A stretch of DNA of 64,000 nt from Mycobacterium sp. ST-F2. Lineage in GTDB: Bacteria > Actinomycetota > Actinomycetes > Mycobacteriales > Mycobacteriaceae. This document shows positions 23,995-33,302 of this stretch, in pieces. Each line of letters begins with the position of its first letter. The first letter of the stretch is position 1. The stretch is taken from assembly GCF_001905655.1 (NCBI RefSeq), contig NZ_JMHT01000006.1, positions 1 to 64,000 of the forward strand. The letters run 5' to 3'. The translations under genes were made by a program, and so were the position numbers. Below the pieces are notes generated by a model that searched no databases, had not been told where the DNA came from, and saw only the letters and a program-made list of their open reading frames with translations.

Positions 23995-24395
23995 TTTCCC
24001 CGTCCCCTCAGCCACCACAGTTGGTTATCAACCGGACGGTAACATTAATGCATCGCAGCGCCAACATGCAGCTTGACCAGCCGCTTTCCCGGATTTGGCA
24101 ACCGGCGACCCGAAGCTCACACAGCACCGAGCGGGCGGTGCGGACAGCAAATTTGCGTTTGCGGAATATAGTTTGCTGGATACCGTGGAGACGCGACGTG
24201 CAGCCGTCCCACGTCCTGGCAAATATTGACGCCGACGGCCGCTGTGACATCACACTCGCGCAGGTCCGAACGTGATTCATGCCATAGTCCGCGCAGGCCG
24301 GGTTCCTTCTCGACCCAGCCGGCGGCGGGCAGTCCACAGTGTGCTGACAGGCAGCGCGCACCGGTTCAGGCAAACCCGCCCCGACGGCCTGGCGG
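23995..24395. other. 401-base intergenic region between mce1 operon end and exported protein
   Basis: No supported gene. It contains an AT-rich patch (about 24140-24185 and 24218-24232) that is unusual for this genome and a small palindrome GGTTATCAACC near 24019-24029. The latter, with the TTAATGTTACC segment next to it, may belong to the promoter of the large exported protein, whose start has GAGGGGACGGGG upstream. A 121-codon minus-strand frame covers it but has no motif or start signal. Confidence 0.4.
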
Positions 24396-25211
24396 CTACA
24401 GCCGCGGGGTCAGATCCAATTTGGTCAGGGCATTCATCTGACTGACCTTCCAATCAGCGCCGGAACGCTTCAGAGTCAGCCGGTACGACAGATACCGCAG
24501 CGAGGGGATGCCCTTGGTCAGCGGACTCGACGCGACCGAGTTGGTGTAGACGATGGCCGTGGCCTCATTTGCACCGATACTTTCCACCGCTGTGCCCATC
24601 ACCTTGGTCTGGTTGGTGACCTGAGCCTGCTTGTTGCTCGCGACGATCGAGTCGACGAACTTGCGATACTCCTCGGCGAAGCCGCCGGACAGATATTGCT
24701 GCGACCGGTCGGCCAGCTTGTCCATGTCCTCCGGCGAGTACGACCACAGCGTCGTCACCGCCGCGGCGGCGGTCTTGGCGACATCGAACTTGGCCTGCAC
24801 CAGGGCACGGTCCGCCAGGTACGGCTGCGCCGCCGCACCCGCGAAGGCCGAGGCCCCGACGAACAGCGCCGCAGCCACGACGCCGGCGGCCAGCAGCTTA
24901 CGCCCGGCAGGACGGTGGGGCACCAGCGTCACCGGCACCGTCTCGGTCTCCGTGTCGGGCTCCGTCGCGGCGACCTCGTCGGCCGCTTCGGCGGCCGAAT
25001 CCTCCTGCGCGACAGTATCTTCCGACTTCTCATCAGCGTCGTCGGCTGGAGTGTCGGCGTCTTCAGCAGGCACGGCAGCGCCGGGCTGATGCCGGGGCAG
25101 ACGGTGCCGGCGGCGGGCTGCCTTGCCCTGGGGGGCGTCGGCCTGCTGCGGAGCGTCGGCCACCGAGTCCCCCGGGGTCACATCACCGGATTCATGCGGC
25201 TGATCTTCCAC
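24396..25211 (-). CDS. Mce-associated membrane protein (Rv0178-type, last gene of mce1 operon)
   Basis: About 271 residues from a GTG that overlaps the previous gene by 34 bases; the exact start is uncertain. The long N-terminal half is acidic, cytosolic and disordered (Ala/Asp/Glu). One membrane span follows at about residues 105-130 (LLAAGVVAAALFVGASAFAG), then a periplasmic NTF2-like domain (TTLWSYSPEDMDKLADRSQQYLSGGFAEEYRKF, ending in WKVSQMNALTKL). Mam proteins are thought to stabilise the Mce transporter complex in the cell envelope. Confidence 0.85.
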   Translation of the reverse strand: MEDQPHESGDVTPGDSVADAPQQADAPQGKAARRRHRLPRHQPGAAVPAEDADTPADDADEKSEDTVAQEDSAAEAADEVAATEPDTETETVPVTLVPHRPAGRKLLAAGVVAAALFVGASAFAGAAAQPYLADRALVQAKFDVAKTAAAAVTTLWSYSPEDMDKLADRSQQYLSGGFAEEYRKFVDSIVASNKQAQVTNQTKVMGTAVESIGANEATAIVYTNSVASSPLTKGIPSLRYLSYRLTLKRSGADWKVSQMNALTKLDLTPRL

Positions 25212-25741
25212 TGCTGCCCTTCCTGCGTTGCCGTTACCACCCACCGCGATCCGTTCTCGACGGTCGAGTTGCCGTCCGGCGTCGTCGTCGTCAGCTTCAT
25301 CGCGATCAGCACGTCCGCGCTGCCGTCCTCGTTCCACCGTTGTACGCCCGCGTCTTCGACGGTCCCCTCTGCCGGTTGCGCGCGCGCCACCTGCATCAGG
25401 ATCTGGTCGTGCTTGTCCTTGAACTGCTTGGCGAAGTCACCGGTGGACTGGCCCGCGATCTTCTCGACGTAGGCATTGGCGTGGAACGGATCGACCGCGG
25501 TGAAGCCCGTCATGAACTCTTTGACATAGCCCAGCACGGCCGCCGACTTGGCCTGACTCGCCACGTCCTTCTCGTGCTGGACCAGCAGGTAGGTGCTGGC
25601 CGCGATCGCGGCGATCACCAAAACCGTTGTGACGCAGGCGATCACCACCAACGCCACGCGGCGGGGTACCGCCGCCACAGCCTTGAAGTAGTCACCGGCG
25701 ACGAAACGCTCGGCAGCATCGATCTTGCGACGCGGACTCAT
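25178..25741 (-). CDS. Mce-associated membrane protein (Rv0177-type)
   Basis: 187 residues; start MSPRRKIDAAERF overlaps the previous stop (ATGA). A cytosolic head, one membrane span (VALVVIACVTTVLVIAAIAASTYLL) and an outer domain with VLGYVKEFMTGFTAVDPFHANAYVEKI and the final RWVVTATQEGQQWKISRMNPVM, the typical Mam ending. It forms a set with the other three proteins of the 3' end of the mce1 operon. Confidence 0.88.
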   Translation of the reverse strand: MSPRRKIDAAERFVAGDYFKAVAAVPRRVALVVIACVTTVLVIAAIAASTYLLVQHEKDVASQAKSAAVLGYVKEFMTGFTAVDPFHANAYVEKIAGQSTGDFAKQFKDKHDQILMQVARAQPAEGTVEDAGVQRWNEDGSADVLIAMKLTTTTPDGNSTVENGSRWVVTATQEGQQWKISRMNPVM

Positions 25742-26712
25742 CAGCGTCCTCCCCGCGGGCTCTTGAGCACCGTCAGATTCGACAACTGCCACTTGCCGTC
25801 GGATGACTTCACGAAGTCGACCCGGACGGTGGCGGTGATGAACCGGAGGGTGTTGGCGTCGACGCCGCGCTGCCCCTGCAGCGCCAGCAGCATCGTGGCC
25901 TGATCGGTGCCGGCGCTGAGGATCGCGCTGCTCACCGCGTAGTACTGGTTGGTCGTCGGTTTCTTGCTCACCGCCTGCTGCTGCTTGATCAGCTGATCGC
26001 GGTAACCGTCGGTGACCAGCGCCTGGGCGGTCTTGAAGTCGTTCTGATACGTGTCGATGCCGTAGCTCAGGACGTGCTCGACGATCTTGGGACCCTGCTC
26101 GGAAATCTGGTTCCGCGCCTCGTCGACCGCGCGGTCGTGCCGGAACTGCACGCCATAACTCAGCCCCACCGCCGCCACACAGACCAGGGCACCGGCCACG
26201 AGCACCTGCCCGGCCCGCCGGGCGGGGTCTCCCTCGGGCGCCGGGACGACGCGAACTTCGGTGTGCAGCAACAGATCTGCGAAAGTACGGTGCCGCGGGT
26301 CCCAGAGCGGCCACAGCCAGCCCAGCAGCACCGCGACGGTATCCAACAGATGCGCGAGGTCACGCAGGATCAGTCGGCCCATACCGGCGGGAACGCCGGC
26401 GGGCACCCGCTCCACCCGGATGGCGAACAGCGAGCGGCCCACGCTCCATCCGGTGATCGACGGCAGCAGCCACCGGTTCACCAGGACCGCGGCCGCGGCC
26501 ACCGTCGCCACCGCGGCGTACACCCACAGCGTCCAGTCGGCCCGGGCGGCATAGCCCAGCAGGGCCATGACGGCGATGATCGCCACGCCCAGCACCACGT
26601 CCAGCGCGAAAGCGCCGGCCCGCGCCGGCCACGAGGCCAACGCCGGTGCCGCTTCCAACTCGGACCCCGTGCTCACTGCCTCGGCGCTCGTCGTCTCCTG
26701 ACCAACCGTCAC
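25741..26712 (-). CDS. RDD-domain Mce-associated protein (Rv0176-type)
   Basis: 323 residues. An N-terminal RDD domain with several membrane spans (ARAGAFALDVVLGVAIIAVMALLG, then WSVGRSLFAIRVERV, LILRDLAHLLDTVAVLLGWLWPLWDPRHRTFADLLLHTEV) is followed by another span (AGQVLVAGALVCVAAVGLSYGV) and a Mam-type outer domain ending in GKWQLSNLTVLKSP. This fusion of RDD and Mam modules is the same as in the M. tuberculosis mce1 operon. Overlaps both neighbours by a few bases. Confidence 0.88.
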   Translation of the reverse strand: MTVGQETTSAEAVSTGSELEAAPALASWPARAGAFALDVVLGVAIIAVMALLGYAARADWTLWVYAAVATVAAAAVLVNRWLLPSITGWSVGRSLFAIRVERVPAGVPAGMGRLILRDLAHLLDTVAVLLGWLWPLWDPRHRTFADLLLHTEVRVVPAPEGDPARRAGQVLVAGALVCVAAVGLSYGVQFRHDRAVDEARNQISEQGPKIVEHVLSYGIDTYQNDFKTAQALVTDGYRDQLIKQQQAVSKKPTTNQYYAVSSAILSAGTDQATMLLALQGQRGVDANTLRFITATVRVDFVKSSDGKWQLSNLTVLKSPRGGR

Positions 26713-27380
26713 GAGGTGACCTGGTCGAGCTTGGCCACCTTGAACTTCCCGTCCACCGGTGCCATCTGCGCCCGCATCCGGTAACCGACTTCCTTGTCCT
26801 TCTCGGCGCTGTTGTTGATCTTCACGCGCACCGCGACCAGGACGTCGATGGACCCGTCATCGTTGTGCTTCTCGACGGCCGCCCGCATCTGCGAGATCTG
26901 CACCTGCACGTTGGCGGCCTTGTACGCCTCGAGCGTGATGCCGCTCATGAACGACGCCTGCGTCTGGTACGCGCCGGTGGCGCATTCGATGATCTTCGTC
27001 TGCGCGGCGATCATGGCCGACGTGTCGGGTGCCTGGGTCGCCGTGACGCAGTCCTTGGCGGCCGCGATGGCGGCCGTCTCGTTCGCCGCGAGCGCCTGAC
27101 TCTCACGATGCGATTTCAGCGCGAACCAACCGCCCGTGCCGACCGCGGCGGCCAGCACGACGAGCGCAAGGCACACCGTCAGGGCAATGCCCCGCCCGAT
27201 CCGGGCGGGGCGCTGCGCACCCTCTGATTCACCGGTTTCGCCCGGCGCCAATCCCGAACTGCTCCTCGCGTGCGCCTCGATCGATTCTTCGGCAGACGGC
27301 TCGGTCGTCACCACGTCCTGGGACGTGACGTCCTGCTCATCGGTGGGGTTCAGCTGGCTGGTGCCAGCATCTCCTTCCAT
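26709..27380 (-). CDS. Mce-associated membrane protein (Rv0175-type)
   Basis: 223 residues: an acidic cytosolic head of 60 residues, one span (IALTVCLALVVLAAAVGTGGWFAL), and an outer domain with two cysteines (KDCVTA and IECATG) and the C-terminal MAPVDGKFKVAKLDQVTS. Its start lies 31 bases inside the mce1F gene. It is the first of four Mam genes after mce1F. Confidence 0.88.
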   Translation of the reverse strand: MEGDAGTSQLNPTDEQDVTSQDVVTTEPSAEESIEAHARSSSGLAPGETGESEGAQRPARIGRGIALTVCLALVVLAAAVGTGGWFALKSHRESQALAANETAAIAAAKDCVTATQAPDTSAMIAAQTKIIECATGAYQTQASFMSGITLEAYKAANVQVQISQMRAAVEKHNDDGSIDVLVAVRVKINNSAEKDKEVGYRMRAQMAPVDGKFKVAKLDQVTS

Positions 27381-28909
27381 CCGTCGTCTCCTGGGTTGCT
27401 CGAGTTACTGACCGAATACTTCACACCATTCGGTCCGACCACCTGACCGCTCTGTGGGTTGTAGGTGGCCTCTGGTCCTGCTGCCGGAGTGTAGAGGCAC
27501 TTGTTGGGTTGCTGCCCGCTGCACTCCACCGTGCCCTGCCCCGGTGCGCTGATCGGGTCGCTGGACGGCGCCGACGCACGCTCCGGCGGCGGCAGCATGT
27601 TGGCCGGCAGCGGGTTCAACCCGTTGTTGATCGACGGCGCCGGGATCACCTTGCCCGGGTCGACCGGCTGATCACAACGCGCGGCCGGGGCCGGGCAGTT
27701 CACGATCTGGTCCGGGGTGCCGTACCACGGGTTGGTACCGAGCGGCTCGTACGGCTTGTTGTCGCGGCACTCCATGGGGCTTGCCGCGCGTTTCGCCGGG
27801 TTGTCCACACACGGCAGGTTGCGGGAACCGCGGACCGTGTTCTGGGCGTCCTTCGGGATCTTGCAGTACAGGCCCGACTCCAGCGGGGCGGTCGACGTGT
27901 CCGCCGGGGACCGCCACTGCGGCGCCGGCAGGTAGCCGGTGAGGCATGGCGGCGGCTGGTTGATGCCCAGCGCCAGGTTGATCGGCAGTTCCTTCTCGTA
28001 CACCGCGGTCAGCGAGTCGACGATCGGGCCGACCATCGGCAGCACCACGAGCACCTGCTCGAGGCCCTTGTTGTAGCGCTTCAGCATGTCCAGCACGATC
28101 TCGACGTTGGCCAGCGATTGTGGCAACGCGTCACGGACCTCGCCGAACACGGCGTTGAGCTGATCGGCCGTCGGCGCGCCCTGCTGGATGGCATTCCGCA
28201 GCGCCGCGTCCTGCTGGGCCGACTGTCCCGCCAGCACGTTCAGGTTCCGGGCCCATCGCGAGATCGCGTCGCCGGACTTGACCTGGCTGTCGATGATCGG
28301 CGCCGAGTTCTGGATGATGTCGTCGACCGAACCGAGGTTGTCCTTGAAGTCCCCCGCCAGCGCCTGGGTGCCGTCGACCAGGTGCTGCAGTGACGGGCCG
28401 AGCCCGCCGACCGCCTCCGTGGTGTAGTCCAGCAGCGCGCCGATCTTCTCCTTCGGCAGCGAAGCGAGCGCGTTCTGTGTCGCGTCGAGAGCCGGACCGA
28501 CCTCCTTGGGGACGGAGCCCTTGGTGATCGTCTGCCCAGCGGAGAGGTACCGCTTGGACGGGTTCTCCGGCGGCACCAGATCGATGAACTGCTCACCGAC
28601 CGCGGACACCGAGTGGACGTTCGCCTGCACGTTGTCCGGGATGTCCACATCGTTGTTGACGTCCATGGTCACGCGCGCGCCGGTTACCGTCGGCTCGACG
28701 GACAGCACCTTCCCCACCTGGTTACCCAGGTAGGTGACGTTGGCGGTCTTGTACAGGCCGCCCGAGTTGGGCAGTTCGGCGTACAGCCGATGCATACCCA
28801 CACCGAGGTAGGTCGGCAGCTTGAGATACACCAGGGACAGCCCGACAAGCGCCGCCACGGTCACGATGCTGAAGATGATCAGCTGAATCTTCAGAAAACG
28901 GGTCAGCAT
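27350..28909 (-). CDS. mce1F: Mce1F, MCE-family lipid transport protein
   Basis: 519 residues. An N-terminal membrane anchor (IQLIIFSIVTVAALVGLSLVYLKLP) is followed by the MCE domain (about 38-115: YAELPNSGGLYKTANVTYLGNQVGKV..., ending FIDLVPP). A long helical region (about 120-310) then forms the tunnel-like needle, and a Cys- and Pro-rich C-terminus completes the protein. MCE proteins A-F are thought to form a hetero-hexamer carrying fatty or mycolic acids across the periplasm to the YrbE1 permeases. Four bases separate it from the lipoprotein gene mce1E. Confidence 0.93.
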   Translation of the reverse strand: MLTRFLKIQLIIFSIVTVAALVGLSLVYLKLPTYLGVGMHRLYAELPNSGGLYKTANVTYLGNQVGKVLSVEPTVTGARVTMDVNNDVDIPDNVQANVHSVSAVGEQFIDLVPPENPSKRYLSAGQTITKGSVPKEVGPALDATQNALASLPKEKIGALLDYTTEAVGGLGPSLQHLVDGTQALAGDFKDNLGSVDDIIQNSAPIIDSQVKSGDAISRWARNLNVLAGQSAQQDAALRNAIQQGAPTADQLNAVFGEVRDALPQSLANVEIVLDMLKRYNKGLEQVLVVLPMVGPIVDSLTAVYEKELPINLALGINQPPPCLTGYLPAPQWRSPADTSTAPLESGLYCKIPKDAQNTVRGSRNLPCVDNPAKRAASPMECRDNKPYEPLGTNPWYGTPDQIVNCPAPAARCDQPVDPGKVIPAPSINNGLNPLPANMLPPPERASAPSSDPISAPGQGTVECSGQQPNKCLYTPAAGPEATYNPQSGQVVGPNGVKYSVSNSSNPGDDGWKEMLAPAS

Positions 28910-28913
28910 CTTC

Positions 28914-30110
28914 TCACTCGCCCCTTTCGATTCGCGGGCCGCCCGGTGCGTTGGCCGGGTTCGGGGTGAATCGGACGTCCGGGATCATCGTCGCCGGGTC
29001 ACGGCCCCACGACTGTTCCAGAGCCCGAGCCATACCCGACAGACCGGTGCCGGTCAGGATGCCGTTGTCGATGGCACTGAGCGTCAGGTCGAGGTGCAGC
29101 GAGATGTTCATGTAGTCGCCGCGGATGACCTTGGGGATGTTGTCGATCGGGAACGGCAGCGTGAACAGCAGCTTCATGGCCGGCACCAGGTTCGGTGACG
29201 TCTTGGCGATCTGCTTGAGCGCCCGCTGCAACGTCGCGAGGTTGGTGTGCAGGTTCGCGTTGCTGTTCGACAGCGTGGTGTCCGACGCCTTCGACAGCCG
29301 GCCCAGTGCCAAGAGCGCGTTCGAGAACAGGTCCTGGGTCTTGTTGAAGTGCTCGATCAGCGGCGGCGTCTCGGTCAGCACCCGATCAAGCGTGTCGTTG
29401 CGATCCGCGACGACCTTGAGCAACGTGTCACTGGAGCGGATGGCCCGCGTGATGTCCTCACGCTGCTGATTGATCTCGTCGGTGAACGTGTCCAACCGGT
29501 GCAGGAACTCTTTGATCTGATCCGCACGCCCGTTGAGGATGTTGTAGACCTCGGACTGGATCTTCTCGACGTTCGGCACACCGCCGCCGTTGAGGATTCC
29601 GGAGATACCGGCCAGCGTCCGCTCGATGGTCGGGTACGCCGACGAGTTCTTCAACTCGATGGTGTCGCCGTTGCGTAGCGGCTTGGACGACGGGTCGGCC
29701 GGCGGGTCCAGCTCGAGGTGCTGAGCACCCAACAGGCTGGTCTGGCCGATCTTGGCCTGCACGTTGCGCGGCAGGTTGATGCCGGGGTTCAGATCCACCG
29801 TGAGGGTGGGCACCCAGTTCTTCAGCTCGATCGCACGCACCCGGCCGACGAACACGTCGGCCACCCGGACCCGGCTGTTGGCGTTGAGGCCCAATGTCTC
29901 CGGCATCTGGACGTAGATGGTCGAGTGACCATCTACGGTGCCCGGCCCACCGGGCAGCGGCACGTTCGCGATGCCTCGCCAACCGCAAGAGCTGAGCATC
30001 AGCGCCGCCGCCGACAGCACGCCGACCCGACGGGCGTTACGCGCCGCCCACCCGCGGCTGTGCCGCGAACGTGCCGAGGGTGACTTCGGCCCCGTGGACC
30101 CGGTCATCAT
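28914..30110 (-). CDS. lprK: Mce1E/LprK, MCE-family lipoprotein
   Basis: 398 residues. Lipoprotein signal with lipobox LSSC, the feature that marks the E subunit in every mce operon. MCE domain follows (IYVQMPETLGLNANSRVRVADVFVGRVRAIEL ... HLELDPP), then the helical needle region and a C-terminus rich in Pro/Asn. Two adjacent ATG codons (30110 and 30107) can serve as start; the second overlaps the previous stop. It is the lipid-anchored member of the Mce1 complex. Confidence 0.92.
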   Translation of the reverse strand: MMTGSTGPKSPSARSRHSRGWAARNARRVGVLSAAALMLSSCGWRGIANVPLPGGPGTVDGHSTIYVQMPETLGLNANSRVRVADVFVGRVRAIELKNWVPTLTVDLNPGINLPRNVQAKIGQTSLLGAQHLELDPPADPSSKPLRNGDTIELKNSSAYPTIERTLAGISGILNGGGVPNVEKIQSEVYNILNGRADQIKEFLHRLDTFTDEINQQREDITRAIRSSDTLLKVVADRNDTLDRVLTETPPLIEHFNKTQDLFSNALLALGRLSKASDTTLSNSNANLHTNLATLQRALKQIAKTSPNLVPAMKLLFTLPFPIDNIPKVIRGDYMNISLHLDLTLSAIDNGILTGTGLSGMARALEQSWGRDPATMIPDVRFTPNPANAPGGPRIERGE

Positions 30111-31726
30111 TGGCCTCCAACTTCGGCAGGAAGTGCGGGTCCGGCCGGCGCGGGCGCCGGAGCCGGTCCTGGGGCAGGCCCAGGTGCCATGGCACTCATC
30201 GGGCTCGGATCATTGCCCGGTCGCGGCGGCGAGACCGGTCCCGGCTGCGGGTACCACGGCGGGGGCAGCGGGCTGCTCTCGTTGTAGGCGTTCGGCGGGC
30301 CCGACATGTTCACGCCACCGGTCGGCGGAATGATGTCCGGGCCGCCCATGAGCTCGCCCAGCGACTCCGGCGTCAGCAGGTCCTGGGTCGACTGGCCGAC
30401 CTTCAGTCCCTGCATGCCCGGCGCGGTGATCCAGCCCGCCTCGTGCTGGCCGTGCGACCACGGGGTGTCGGGCGAGAACACGCCCGGCACGGTGGTGTCC
30501 TTGTACCCGCCCGGGGGCTGCAGGCGCGGCTCCGAGTAGGTGACCAACTTCGGCAGCGTCATGGCGGTGGTCGCCATGTTGATACCGAACGGCAGGTAGT
30601 TGAACTTGATGGCGTCCATGACCGGTGCCAGATACTGCGCGCACAGCTCCGCCGAGTCCTGGTAGCCCAACCGGCTACCGGCCTGGATCGAGCTGCAGAT
30701 GAACTGCAGCGGGTTCGAGAAGTTGGTCACGCCCGGCAGCACACCGGAGACGATCAGACCACCGGTGGCCGGCGAGTAGATGTTCTCGAGGTTGGCCAGG
30801 AAGTTCGGGTAGACGTGCAGTGCCCGTTCCAGGCCGTCCCGCGGCTCCGGCTGCAGGATTGCCGTCGTCGCCTCCGACACGTTGTTGATGTCGTGGGCCA
30901 GGACGCTGCCGTTCTTGTCCAGGAAGCTCCGGGTCGTGGTCATGACCTGGTTGAGGTCCTTGAGCGCCGACGCCAACTCCTGGTCGGTGTTGGTGAACTT
31001 GTTGGTGAACGACGCCAGGTCGTTGTTCAAGGACACGAACTGCTGATCGCTCTGGTGCAGCGCGTTGACGAACACCGCCAGGCTCTTGATCACCTGGAAG
31101 AAATCGCCGCGGCCGGTGTTGAGCGTGTTCACCGCATCCGACAGACCCTTGAGGGTCTTGTTGAACTGCGCACCCTTGCCTTCGAAGCCGTCGGCGAACG
31201 ACTCGATGATGTCGCCGAACGGGCCCTTCGGCTGTTCCTTGGTCGGACCCAGCTCGGCGAGGATGCGCGTCAGCTGGTTGCGCAGCTCGTCGTACTCGAT
31301 CGGAATCTGGGTACGTTCCTTCGGAATCACGGCTCCGTCGGCCATCGTCGGACCACCGGTGTACGGCGGCGACAGCTGAACCACGCGGGACGCGACCAGA
31401 CTCGGGTTCAGCACCGACGCCGACGCGTTCTGCGGCACCTTGAAGTGATTCGAGTAGTGGAAGACGACCTTCATCTGATCGCCGTGTGGCTCGGTGGTGT
31501 CGATGGCACCGACCTCGACGCCCATGATCAGGACCTTGTCGCCCGGGTACAGCGCGAGCACCTCGGGGAAGTAGGCCGTCACCGTGGTGGTGGTCATCTT
31601 GCGGTACAGCTGCAGGCCGAAGAAACCGGCGAGCACGATCACCACGAGCGCGATGGCACCACCGATAACCGTCCCCTTGGACAGCTTCGGCTTCTTGATG
31701 TTTCGGATGCTGAAAACAGTCGACAT
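30107..31726 (-). CDS. mce1D: Mce1D, MCE-family lipid transport protein
   Basis: 539 residues. Membrane anchor at about 20-42 (GTVIGGAIALVVIVLAGFFGLQL), MCE domain (TAYFPEVLALYPGDKVLIMGVEVGAIDTTEP ... VQLSPPYTGG), long helical needle (to about 300), and an extended C-terminus that ends in a Pro/Ala repeat (PGPAPGPAPAPAPAGP) likely to span or anchor in the wall. Overlaps mce1E by four bases and lies 10 bases after mce1C. Confidence 0.93.
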   Translation of the reverse strand: MSTVFSIRNIKKPKLSKGTVIGGAIALVVIVLAGFFGLQLYRKMTTTTVTAYFPEVLALYPGDKVLIMGVEVGAIDTTEPHGDQMKVVFHYSNHFKVPQNASASVLNPSLVASRVVQLSPPYTGGPTMADGAVIPKERTQIPIEYDELRNQLTRILAELGPTKEQPKGPFGDIIESFADGFEGKGAQFNKTLKGLSDAVNTLNTGRGDFFQVIKSLAVFVNALHQSDQQFVSLNNDLASFTNKFTNTDQELASALKDLNQVMTTTRSFLDKNGSVLAHDINNVSEATTAILQPEPRDGLERALHVYPNFLANLENIYSPATGGLIVSGVLPGVTNFSNPLQFICSSIQAGSRLGYQDSAELCAQYLAPVMDAIKFNYLPFGINMATTAMTLPKLVTYSEPRLQPPGGYKDTTVPGVFSPDTPWSHGQHEAGWITAPGMQGLKVGQSTQDLLTPESLGELMGGPDIIPPTGGVNMSGPPNAYNESSPLPPPWYPQPGPVSPPRPGNDPSPMSAMAPGPAPGPAPAPAPAGPALPAEVGGQ

Positions 31727-31736
31727 CGTGGCGGCC

Positions 31737-33302
31737 CTATCCTTGCGACCCTGGCGGGAGGAACGGCGGGTTACCCGGCAGCGGCGCGGTGCCTGCCGGA
31801 CCGGCGCTGGGACCAGGTCCCGGCGGCGCCGGCGGCGCGATCAGCGGCCCGGGAATCGGAGCGAATCCGGGAGCGATGTCGCTGTCGCCGGGCTGCGGCG
31901 TCAGCGGAACCGTCCGGGCACCGACGGGTGCGGGCGGCAACGGCACCGGCGTACCGGGCACGTTCTCCGCCGGTTGTCCCGGGAAGGCGGCCGACGGCAC
32001 ACCCGGGCCGGTGGGAACGCCGGCCGGGTTCGGCGCCGACGGGACGACATTCGGCGGGGCATAGTCGGGCCCACCGAACGGACCGACGCTGAGGTGCGAG
32101 CACGGCAGCGGGTCGGCCGGCGACGGGTCGGCACCGGCTCCCGGCGTGTACGAGCACGGCGAACCGGGAGGCACCGCGGGTCCGGGATGCTCCGGCGTGC
32201 CTTCGAGCTTCGGCGGGGCCGGCGGCGGCGCACCGTTGGCGAAGCGCGTGCCATTGGGATCCGGCCACTGCGCCTCCGGCAGACCGGCACTGCGCCAGAA
32301 GTCTTCGGGGTTCAGTCCGCGCTTCTTGAACGCGGCGTCCACGAACGGCTGCATCAGCTGCGGCGGCAGGATGTTCGCGACCATGGTCTTGAAGTACGGG
32401 CCCGAAGCGATGGCCTCGGACAGCGAGGCCACGAACTTACCGGCCGACACCAGGGCGTCGGACAGGTCCTGCTTACGGGCGACGAGGATGTCGCTGATGG
32501 TCCGCAGCTGCTCCAGGACGTGGTTGATGTTCGGGTTCTCGTCGATGGTCGCCTTCAGCTGGTGCGACACCCGCGAGACCCGCTCCAGCAGCAGGCCGAT
32601 GGCCTCGCCGCGCTGGTTCAACGCATGCAGCAGCGTCTGGGCATTGACCAGCAGCGCGTTCACCTGGCCACTGCGGTCGCCGAGGATGGTGGCGATCTTG
32701 TTGGCGTTGCCGAGCAGGGCGCGGACCTGGTCGTCACGCTTGCCGATGGTCTCGGACAGCTTCTGCACGCCCTCGAGTGCGGCGCTCAGGTGCGGTGACG
32801 TCTGATCGACTGTCTCAGACAGCACGTTCAGCGATTCCTTGATGGTCTTGGTGTCCCAGCCTTGCGACGCCCGGGTGACGTCGAAGATCGCGTCGTAGAT
32901 CTGATACGGCGTGGAGGTCTGGCTCAGCGGCAAGGTGCCGCGCGGCGGCAGCTTATGGGTGCCCTTGGCCTCGATCTCGATGGCCTTGCGGCCCAGGATC
33001 GTCTCGGTCTTGATCAGCGCACGGCTGTCCGTGCCGATCGTGTTGGTGCCGATATCGAAACCGATGATCACCTTGTCGCGGTCGATGTCCATGTCCTTGA
33101 CCGTGCCGACGTTGACGCCGTCGATGCGGACGTAGTCGCCGACCATCAGGCCGCCGGTATCGCTGAACTGGCCGTAGTACGTGGGCGACGCAAACAGCAT
33201 CGGCACCTTGGTGACGGACGCACCCACTGCCGTGACGAGCACGACGGCCGCCAGACCCATCGCGCCTCTGCGGACCCGGTCGGATCCTTCTATGGACCTC
33301 AC
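31737..33302 (-). CDS. mce1C: Mce1C, MCE-family lipid transport protein
   Basis: 521 residues from a GTG overlapping the mce1B stop (GTGA); this start gives MRSIEGSDRVRRG, which matches the family better than four codons upstream. An N-terminal span (GLAAVVLVTAVGASV), then MCE domain (YGQFSDTGGLMVGDYVRIDGVNVGTV ... ILGRKAIEIEAKG), helices to about residue 320 and a very Pro/Gly/Ala-rich 190-residue tail. The tail length is typical of Mce1C. Confidence 0.92.
   Translation of the reverse strand: MRSIEGSDRVRRGAMGLAAVVLVTAVGASVTKVPMLFASPTYYGQFSDTGGLMVGDYVRIDGVNVGTVKDMDIDRDKVIIGFDIGTNTIGTDSRALIKTETILGRKAIEIEAKGTHKLPPRGTLPLSQTSTPYQIYDAIFDVTRASQGWDTKTIKESLNVLSETVDQTSPHLSAALEGVQKLSETIGKRDDQVRALLGNANKIATILGDRSGQVNALLVNAQTLLHALNQRGEAIGLLLERVSRVSHQLKATIDENPNINHVLEQLRTISDILVARKQDLSDALVSAGKFVASLSEAIASGPYFKTMVANILPPQLMQPFVDAAFKKRGLNPEDFWRSAGLPEAQWPDPNGTRFANGAPPPAPPKLEGTPEHPGPAVPPGSPCSYTPGAGADPSPADPLPCSHLSVGPFGGPDYAPPNVVPSAPNPAGVPTGPGVPSAAFPGQPAENVPGTPVPLPPAPVGARTVPLTPQPGDSDIAPGFAPIPGPLIAPPAPPGPGPSAGPAGTAPLPGNPPFLPPGSQG

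Noticed and set aside
24008..24373. 121-codon minus-strand frame in the gap after the mce1 operon
   Set aside because: Cys- and Arg-rich, no start signal, no motif; better explained as non-coding promoter region.
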